This document shows, in pieces, positions 8,401 to 13,283 of a DNA stretch of 13,283 bases (position 1 is its first letter; each line of letters begins with the position of its first letter). The notes beneath the pieces were generated by a model. That model ran no database searches. It had not been told where the DNA came from and saw only the letters and a list, made by a program, of their open reading frames with translations. A program made the position numbers and the translations under genes. The stretch comes from Acanthaster planci (lineage: Eukaryota; Echinodermata; Asteroidea; Valvatida; Acanthasteridae), in assembly GCF_001949145.1 (NCBI RefSeq), contig NW_019091544.1, positions 108,705-121,987 of the forward strand, given 5' to 3'.

Positions 8401-8517
8401 ATGAGTTTGATTTCTTCCAAGAAGACCCAAATACCACAGAAACAAATTCAGAGGATATTGAGAATGGCTTATTCACTGCAAACTCATTTACAACGTCCAG
8501 CTCTAAGGCCAAGAAAG
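5318..8517 (+). CDS. HS1BP3: HS1BP3-like PX-domain protein gene (partial, four exons)
   Basis: Spliced exons 5318-5480, 6378-6585, 7406-7529 and 8357-8517 give about 219 residues in one frame, with phases matching at every junction. The first two form most of a PX domain, a phosphoinositide-binding module. They align with the recalled human HCLS1-binding protein 3 start: TGLD.VP, an EV.G.MS block, EY...V.T.L..FK, PRKVLLV, and an arginine-rich helix ending in L.FLG. The acidic tail contains DEFDFF, matching the EAFDFFEEQ of the human protein. HS1BP3 binds HS1/cortactin-type proteins, associates with recycling endosomes and limits autophagy through phospholipase D1 and phosphatidic acid. The human protein is near 390 residues, so the first exon (a dozen or so residues) and the C-terminal portion are missing. 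Introns of 820-900 bp carry a fold-back element and a minisatellite. Family assignment is strong; orthology rests on memory of the human sequence. Confidence 0.85.
5791..6130. mobile_element. Fold-back (long inverted repeat) element in a PX-gene intron
   Basis: The outer ends are a perfect 17-bp inverted repeat (TTAGTTGTAGAGGTTTG at 5791-5807, complement at 6114-6130). The arms continue inward with clear imperfect complementarity: GTGGTTCTGAAAA, CAGTATGCTCTGTC and GAGACTGCAGAGGTTCCCATG are each mirrored on the right side. The arms (about 110 and 145 bp) flank a spacer of about 85 bp. The right arm has about 30 extra bases near its outer end. No transposase is encoded. This is a non-autonomous fold-back or MITE-type insertion inside the intron between the two PX exons. 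No target duplication is obvious. Confidence 0.75.
6378..6585 (+). CDS. HS1BP3: HS1BP3-like exon: C-terminal half of PX domain
   Basis: The acceptor is CTTTCATTAG ending at 6377, and the donor GTAAGA starts at 6586. It reads 69 codons plus one base. It carries the canonical PX ligand elements: R-Y-G-D-F (the arginine that contacts the 3-phosphate in well-studied PX domains), the proline loop FPDLPRK, and a following helix with QQRRQCFDNLMRF. The exon ends in LTFLG, where the PX fold of the human protein also ends. Confidence 0.9.
7006..7187 (+). CDS. HS1BP3: Candidate alternative terminal exon of the PX gene
   Basis: A long T tract followed by TTCAG ends at 7005, making a stronger-looking acceptor than the one at 7405. 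Joined to the PX exon (phase 1), the sequence reads in frame for 60 codons (starting G-A-E-P-S-G-D-F-R) to a TGA at 7185-7187. An AATAAA at 7195-7200 lies eight bases after the stop. This would give a PX protein with a short, mildly hydrophobic tail (MKIASTVLAATCIYIS) in place of the acidic tail. A GT at 7032 could also make a 26-bp cassette exon; including it would shift frame and create a stop early in exon 7406. The first ten bases (GAGCTGAGCC) resemble those of exon 7406 (GAGTTAAGCC). This is inference from splice and poly(A) signals only. Confidence 0.35.
7195..7200 (+). terminator. Intronic poly(A) signal
   Basis: AATAAA follows the TGA of the candidate alternative terminal exon by eight bases. 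A GT-containing stretch lies shortly after (around 7211-7250), as expected for a downstream element, but it is not strongly GU-rich. Confidence 0.35.
7406..7529 (+). CDS. HS1BP3: HS1BP3-like exon: acidic/basic linker
   Basis: The acceptor TTTCAAATAG ends at 7405 and the donor GTATGC starts at 7530. Entry and exit phases match the flanking exons. It encodes about 41 residues of low complexity: an acidic run (VEGEDEEKDSKEE) followed by a basic end (PKRRSKLLR). No fold is expected; this is a disordered linker after the PX domain. If the alternative exon at 7006 is used, this one is skipped. Confidence 0.75.
7951..8189 (+). repeat. 49-bp minisatellite, about five copies
   Basis: Copies beginning TATTGAAATTGGAGGATTTA start at 7954, 8003, 8052, 8101 and 8149, giving periods of 49, 49, 49 and 48 bp. 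Copies differ at only a few sites, mostly in the A-run between units (CCAAAAAAC, CAAAAAAAC, CCAAAATGC). It lies in the intron before exon 8357. The period is not a multiple of three, so the peptide-like frame seen across it is not a coding repeat. The high identity suggests recent expansion and probable length polymorphism. Confidence 0.9.
8357..8517 (+). CDS. HS1BP3: HS1BP3-like exon: acidic tail with DEFDFF motif
   Basis: The acceptor TTTACATGTAG ends at 8356 and the donor GTGAGT starts at 8518. The first base completes an AGT serine codon split across the junction, then 53 codons follow. The peptide is acidic and serine/threonine-rich, with PEDEFDFFQEDP near the start and a basic SSSKAKK end. 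The DEFDFF segment corresponds to EAFDFFEEQ in human HS1BP3. It leaves one base for the next codon, so at least one more coding exon is needed; I could not find it with confidence. Confidence 0.8.
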
Positions 8518-8701
8518 GTGAGTGTTGTGATAAAGCAGGTTGAGAACAATGTTATGTGTTTGTATTCACTGAGCTATGCTTAGTATAATTACAGAATATT
8601 TGGCAGCCGTAGGAGATGGTCATGCCTAATCTCTGTACTAAGGATTTTTTACTTAATTTTAAGTGCTGAACCCTGTGCTTGCAGTTAAAATGGCAAATTC
8701 T

Positions 8702-8913
8702 GATCACAGAATAAGCCAATTTGGTATTTCAACTTAAAAGGCAAGGTCAGTCAAAAATGAAGCACCTGATGTCATGCTAGCTGGATGACATGTAGTGTGT
8801 ATGAATCAGTGTATGGCTGAGCTGATAAGGCTGACCTTGCACATGGATTTATATTCTCAAATGACCTACAATGTGCTTCATGCGCTGTCGGAATACTAAA
8901 TTGGCTTATGATC
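8702..8913. mobile_element. MITE-like inverted-repeat element
   Basis: The left end GATCA..ATAAGCCAATTTGGTATT (8702-8728, with four extra bases) is mirrored at the right end (8892-8913, AATACTAAATTGGCTTATGATC). Inside, GCAAGGTCAGTC is mirrored by GGCTGACCTTGC and ATGAAGCAC by GTGCTTCAT. The centre holds a smaller palindrome (ATGTCAT / ATGACAT). About 212 bp with no ORF: a non-autonomous DNA transposon. It lies downstream of the last identified PX-gene exon, probably in its intron. No clear target duplication. Confidence 0.65.
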
Positions 8914-9734
8914 TATCGGTTAGTGAAGAATTATAAATGTTGGTCCAGGTCTGTCAACGGAATGTTGCAGTGAGTGAATACTTTTCTATTATTTCTGATT
9001 TTGCTGATAATGTGTGCTTACGTACTCGTAAGATTGTGGAGAGGTAACTGTGTGGTTTGTGTGGAAAGACAGAAGGACATGTGGTTGGGTTGGAGTGAGA
9101 AGCAGTGAATGAATTTTTGTAAAAGTTTTTGAGAAAGACATAGTCTCCATTACCCAACCAGATTGCATACTATCAGCGGAGAGGATATTCAGTTTCATTT
9201 TGAAGCAGTTGTTACATTTAGCAACAGTTGGATTTTTTGTTAACGCTGCAAGGAGCAAACCTGCTACTGCGCAACATGTTTGCCCTGCAATCAGCTGATC
9301 AGTCTCAAATCAGGTGAGAAAAAATCTTCAGCTTTCCTGAGTCTCTTAGCATAAGGTAGCACAAAGGCCTACATTACATGTTTTAGTGTGCTTGTAAAGT
9401 GAATGAGACTAAATCAATTTTTTAATATAATACTAATTCATCACTCTGACCTCTAAAATACCAAGTGCTTATTTTAGGATTTTTCAGTGGATAATTTACA
9501 ACTGATGTTTAACATTAGGGATTCTATGATTTCTGAATGCATGTTTGCATAACAGTTGTTTTGCTCATGTGTAGAAAATATCAGGAGGAATAAATTTTTC
9601 ACCGGTTCATTTGGAACAATTAAACTTTTGCATTTAACGAGCAAGGAATGTCTGGTCTTTTGATAAGGTCGTAATGACTGGCAGCTAGTTCTGCTTGTTA
9701 TAGAGGGTGCCATCCATTTTCACATCTTCTTAGA
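8914..9734. other. No gene supported
   Basis: AT-rich. Short open frames on both strands around 9113-9298 (61 codons without an ATG on the plus strand) and 8989-9258 are within chance range. CAG|GTGAGAA at 9313/9314 looks like a splice donor, but the exon it would close (from about 9253) has no good acceptor. The missing C-terminal exon of the PX gene may lie here or further right. Confidence 0.4.
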
Positions 9735-9875
9735 AATCAGCTGAACTGGAAGAACTTTTGACCCATCGTCCTGGTCCTGTGAAACATCTGGTCTGTCCTT
9801 GGCAAGATATTCTGAGGAAGTAGCTGTTTGAGTTGGTCCATACGGCATTTACGTCAAGACTGTGCCTGTCATGAG
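9735..9875 (+). other. Exon-like block with good splice sites, stops in all frames
   Basis: The acceptor TCTTCTTAG ends at 9734, preceded by a pyrimidine-rich tract, and a consensus donor GTAAGT starts at 9876. The block is 141 bp. The phase-0 frame reads 29 codons, including LEELLTHRPGPVKHLV and DIL, then a TAG. The other two frames stop within a few codons. The peptide loosely resembles the actin-binding RPEL motif of myocardin-related factors (RPGP..LV...IL), but with altered spacing. It could be a UTR exon, a terminal coding exon of an unseen gene, or an accidental pair of splice-like sites. It does not join exon 8357-8517 productively. Confidence 0.3.
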
Positions 9876-10431
9876 GTAAGTACAATGTAGCACTAAAGGC
9901 AGAGATACATACACCAGTGACTTGGGAATGTTATGATGATACGGACTTGCAGCCCTCATCTTTTAAACCCCTTTCCACTAATGGAAATTAAATGGAATTC
10001 AAGATGATTGTAACAAAGTACATCTGAAATACTATTAATTCATCATTATCCACAAACAAGTCCCTAACCACACATTAACTGAGGCAATGACCCGGGCAAG
10101 ATGTAGGCCTAGGAATTTAAGGTCTGAGACAAACAGAACCTTTCAGTGACTATCGTTTGACATTTTCAGCAAGTTCAGTTTCATAAGTAAACCTCTGTTG
10201 CATGTCAGGGCTTCAAGGAGAAAGTAGTTCTATTTATGAGCATTCATTACCTGAACAAGAAGTACTCTCCTTATTGAAAGACTTATAGGCTTGATGTTTG
10301 CCCTTAAGCATGATACAGGTATAATGTGTACTGCTTTTAGTAGGTGCATGTACTGTATCTCTCACACCTGTTCAGGTTAAGATGGAGCCAATATCAATCA
10401 TTTTTACACATTTCCTACTCTTCACGGTTAA

Positions 10432-10794
10432 GGAGGGATCATACTTTGTGCAGCGAATGTTGACACCAGGCCATGTGAGGAGCAAGTAGTACAGTGTATT
10501 TCTAAGTCTTTGAGGTCAGACGCTGCATGTAATGTGTCTAGTGTACTTGAAGAAATAGCAGATACTTCCCTTCAATTTGCAGAAATTTGCTTTGATGGCC
10601 TTTTAAAACGTACAATCAAGTAATTTCATCATTGCCATGAATACCTGGACATACTTATTTCTACTCATGTGAAACCTGCAGAATCATATTTACACGTTAA
10701 CATAAACATCTTTAGAGGTTTATTGCACAAACATGATATGACTGATGTATTTGGAGGTACACATTGTTCTGTCATGTCAACAAGCACTTTGTAA
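10432..10794 (+). pseudogene. Open frame broken by one stop, unrecognised
   Basis: One plus-strand frame is open from 10432 to the TAA at 10792-10794, with a single internal TAA at 10621-10623: 120 codons with one stop where about eight would be expected (my estimate). No ATG starts the first part. The peptide is protein-like in composition (for example SSVLEEIADTSLQFAEICF before the stop and VFGGTHCSVMS after it). No family recognised. It may be a decayed exon or transposon piece; chance cannot be excluded. Confidence 0.25.
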
Positions 10795-13283
10795 CCAAAT
10801 TGACGTTGTTGTTTCGTCATAAGTATTCTTTTTTTCCTTCGGTCTTCTGAAATCTACTGAATCCCGATACCTGGTTTTCTGAAGACTTTGCTGGATAGGG
10901 CCTACAGGCTATAGAAACTCTTGTCCTGATTGAGTGAAGTTCAAGAAATGATTTCTATGATTCAAATCATTTTGTACATGCCAGTGGATTCAGATGAAGG
11001 ATGCTCAGTGTTTAGTACAGTTTTTAAGGAAAATATTGTCCAATTTCAGGGTAGATTGTTTGTTACCTGCAGGCTGAGGTGGGTCCGTGGGTGTTGTCGC
11101 CTGATGAGCTGTGGGTGGATGTGAACGACCTACATTTGTACAGTGCTATTTTGGGTGTTTTTCTAGGACCGGGCATAATAACAACAAATAAATAACAATT
11201 GTGTTCTGCACATCAAGTGCTCTTAAATCCTGGGAGAGACTTTGTCACTTTTTCTCCTCCTTAGGTCAATCATTGCGGTAACATTAGTGAACATCTTTCA
11301 ACCTTGAGGGTCTTATAATGGCCAAGTAATCACCCCGTGCCTTCCAAAGCCGTTCATTGAACCCTAGTAACATAAATAATAGATTGTAAAAGGATTCCCT
11401 GGATGGATTGTGGTTTGAGGTGGGTAAAATCAGCCGGAGATGGGCCAGTAGTACCATGACTGAGGTAGGACAATGTCAGCTTGCTGTCAGCAAGAATTAA
11501 TTTATTGCATGGACAACAGCAAGATACATCAATGGGATTCAATTTCATGACACATTTTCCTTGGGGATTTTTTTTAATACTTAAAGCGTTGTGGTGGTCA
11601 GTTCTATTTTAGTGAGCGCACAAAAATGATGAGCTGTTTGAGTCAGTTTTTGTAATTTCTCTGTGAATCCGTTACATTGGAGACCCGATAAGGTCTTGCA
11701 TTTCAAAATAATGAAGCCTTCCTGGGTTGTTCTTATAAGTTTATGCTGAATAATAATAAAGCTCCTTAATATTACTTCTGTATGGGTGTGTTCTAAAATT
11801 TAGATGTATAATTTGCAGATCCTTGGTTGTTGATTCCTGCCTTTGTAATGTAGGCATGGTGCGTGGGATATGAAAACTATGAGCTAGTTAAGTGTTTGCG
11901 TAATCGAATGTGTAAATTGTTAATTTGTAATGGTCCAATACAGCCTAGAGGTGTGACACTTAAATATTGCGAGGGAAATGTGCCTAAATGGATTTGAAGA
12001 TCACTAAACCGTTGAGGCTTGGACAAGACGGTTCGAGTTCAATATAGGAGGCGTGCTTTACGTATTAAGGTTAAGAGAGCTTGAAGGCTCAAAAGCACTC
12101 TAGTTCATTCCAGTCCAAGGCCTTTGCAGCGTGTTAAGTCTGCCATGTTGATTATGTATAAGTTTCCCAAAGGAGTCGATGTAGATCTAAGAATAAATTA
12201 GTCTATTGGTACATAATATCACATCATTAAGAATATCAATCCTTATACATGTATTTGCAGATTCTCCCTTCCTTGAGGCTTCATTTTTCTCATTTCTTTC
12301 ATGATTTCTTTATTTTTGTGCCTCTGTGTTCTTGTTTTCGCTATATTTACTGTCTTACTCCCTTGATGATTACTGCCTGCTTGTTTTAGTTGGTCCAGCC
12401 CTCCTAGATCCTATATACCTGCTAGTCGTGAACCCCTCCTCTTTCCTCTCAAAGTACCTTCTCAGACTAAGAGACGACCCCGCCCTATTAGTCATGTCTA
12501 CTCTACAGACTGATGTTGGAAGAGTGGAAAGATAATGTTCTAAAAGAGGACAAACTGACAATGTTTTTTTAAAACGTGCATTGCAGAAAAATAATCTTGT
12601 TAATTGTTCATTAGACGATTTTGAAATTAACCTTACCTTGAACCTCAACAGGGATGATTTATGTGTATGAGTCGGTAAAAATATTCAATGTTCACAATAT
12701 GCGTGTCAAGTTAACCTTTCCTTGAACTTGAATAGAGGTGTTTATGTCGTACTGGTGATGAGATATGAAGACTCCGTTATGTCTCTCAAGTGTCAAGTTG
12801 TCAGTCTTCACTCTGGTGTTCCTTGTTGTATCTCTTGAAGGAATTCACCGAATGGGCATTGTTGGGGATATCATAATGTGCTTTCTCTCTAGGTTCTCCG
12901 TTGTGTCTTGTAGAGGTCTCTATCTGTAGTATGTCATAATTATGTCAGGTAGGCTTAATAAATCACAAGGCCGGCTGACATTTGGGAGGGCTGCTTTCGA
13001 AATTGTTAAAATGATTAGCCGAGATGTTGTCTTTGAGTGTTGCTACGAAATCCTGGTCAACATAAAGTCAATAATTATGGCCAAAGTGAGCTTCCAGCAA
13101 AATCTGAACATTGCTGCACGTTTTGTAGTCGCATCGCTTTGCCCGTTGCCTCTCTACAAGAGACGTCAATTTACAGGTGGATGTTGAAAAAAGCAAGCAG
13201 ACATTTTATTGGCTTACATTTGATTTCCAAAGTAACTAAAGTTTCTTTCACAGGACGCTTTAGTTAGAGGAGTATAACGTGTG
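10795..13283. other. No gene supported; AT-rich with weak signals
   Basis: Plus-strand poly(A) hexamers lie at 11187-11192 and 11755-11760. Small frames at 12326-12535 (plus), 12370-12648 (minus) and 12942-13187 (plus, 81 codons) overlap or lack any recognisable motif. A pyrimidine-rich tract ending TTTCACAG at about 13253 could be an acceptor for an exon cut off by the window's end. A diverged 84-bp-spaced duplication is present at about 12627-12760. Confidence 0.35.
12627..12760 (+). repeat. Diverged direct duplication, 84 bp apart
   Basis: TTAACCTTACCTTGAACCT at about 12627 recurs as TTAACCTTTCCTTGAACTT at 12711. Similarity continues for some 20 further bases (GATTTATGTGTA against GTTTATGTCGTA). 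It looks like an old local duplication with no evident function. Confidence 0.4.

Noticed and set aside
12000-12050. B-box-like GGTTCGAGTTC near 12030 suggesting a second tRNA or SINE
   Set aside because: No A box at a suitable distance upstream and no acceptor-stem pairing could be seen.
12370-12648. 92-codon minus-strand ORF with an arginine/serine-rich middle
   Set aside because: A comparable plus-strand frame overlaps it, there is no recognisable motif, and the length is within chance for this amount of AT-rich DNA.
12942-13187. 81-codon ORF near the right end
   Set aside because: No motif, no splice context and overlapping alternative frames of similar length; kept only as part of the description of the region.
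1-13283. CRISPR arrays, bacterial operons, ribosomal RNA
   Set aside because: No regularly spaced short repeats with unique spacers, no dense gene packing and no rRNA-like conserved blocks; the exon-intron structure indicates a eukaryote.

Overview
The window looks like nuclear DNA of an invertebrate animal, not a bacterium. It is AT-rich, has almost no long open frames, and carries short exons with GT..AG introns and matching splice phases. It also holds poly(A) signals, a tRNA-like SINE head, fold-back elements and a minisatellite. The one gene I recognise is a metazoan-type PX-domain gene of the HS1BP3 family. Many copies of the palindrome TACATGTA and the general texture suggest a marine invertebrate, perhaps a cnidarian, but that is a weak inference.

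Layout. 1-1320: AT-rich, with a decayed reading frame on the minus strand (about 343-1107) and a tandem AATAAA at 1294-1303. 1370-3101: a compact plus-strand cassette with an inverted CCAAT box, a TATA box (1425-1432), a broken coding stretch (1877-2198), a short ORF (2256-2360) and a clean 214-codon ORF (2452-3096) whose stop overlaps an AATAAA. I read this cassette as a possible endogenous viral or transposon remnant; I cannot name the family. 3290-3360: poly(A)-signal hexamers in both orientations. 3409-4041: a second plus-strand frame, broken by one stop. 4136-4212: a tRNA-derived SINE head.

5318-8517: the central part of the HS1BP3-like gene. Two exons (5318-5480 and 6378-6585) encode most of the PX domain; two more (7406-7529 and 8357-8517) encode an acidic tail. 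Phases agree at every junction. The introns hold a fold-back element (5791-6130) and a 49-bp minisatellite (7951-8189). The second large intron also holds a phase-compatible alternative 3' splice site at 7005/7006, followed by a 60-codon frame and an AATAAA; this looks like an intronic-polyadenylation isoform. The first coding exon and the C-terminal exon(s) were not found.

8518-13283: no recognised gene. It contains a MITE-like inverted-repeat element (8702-8913), an exon-like block with good splice sites but stops in all frames (9735-9875), and a decayed open frame (10432-10794). The rest is AT-rich sequence in which I see nothing firm.

The protein inferred from the central gene would be a peripheral endosomal lipid-binding protein: the PX module binds phosphoinositide or phosphatidic acid, and the acidic tail probably recruits partners. 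None of the other pieces shows a functional link to it.
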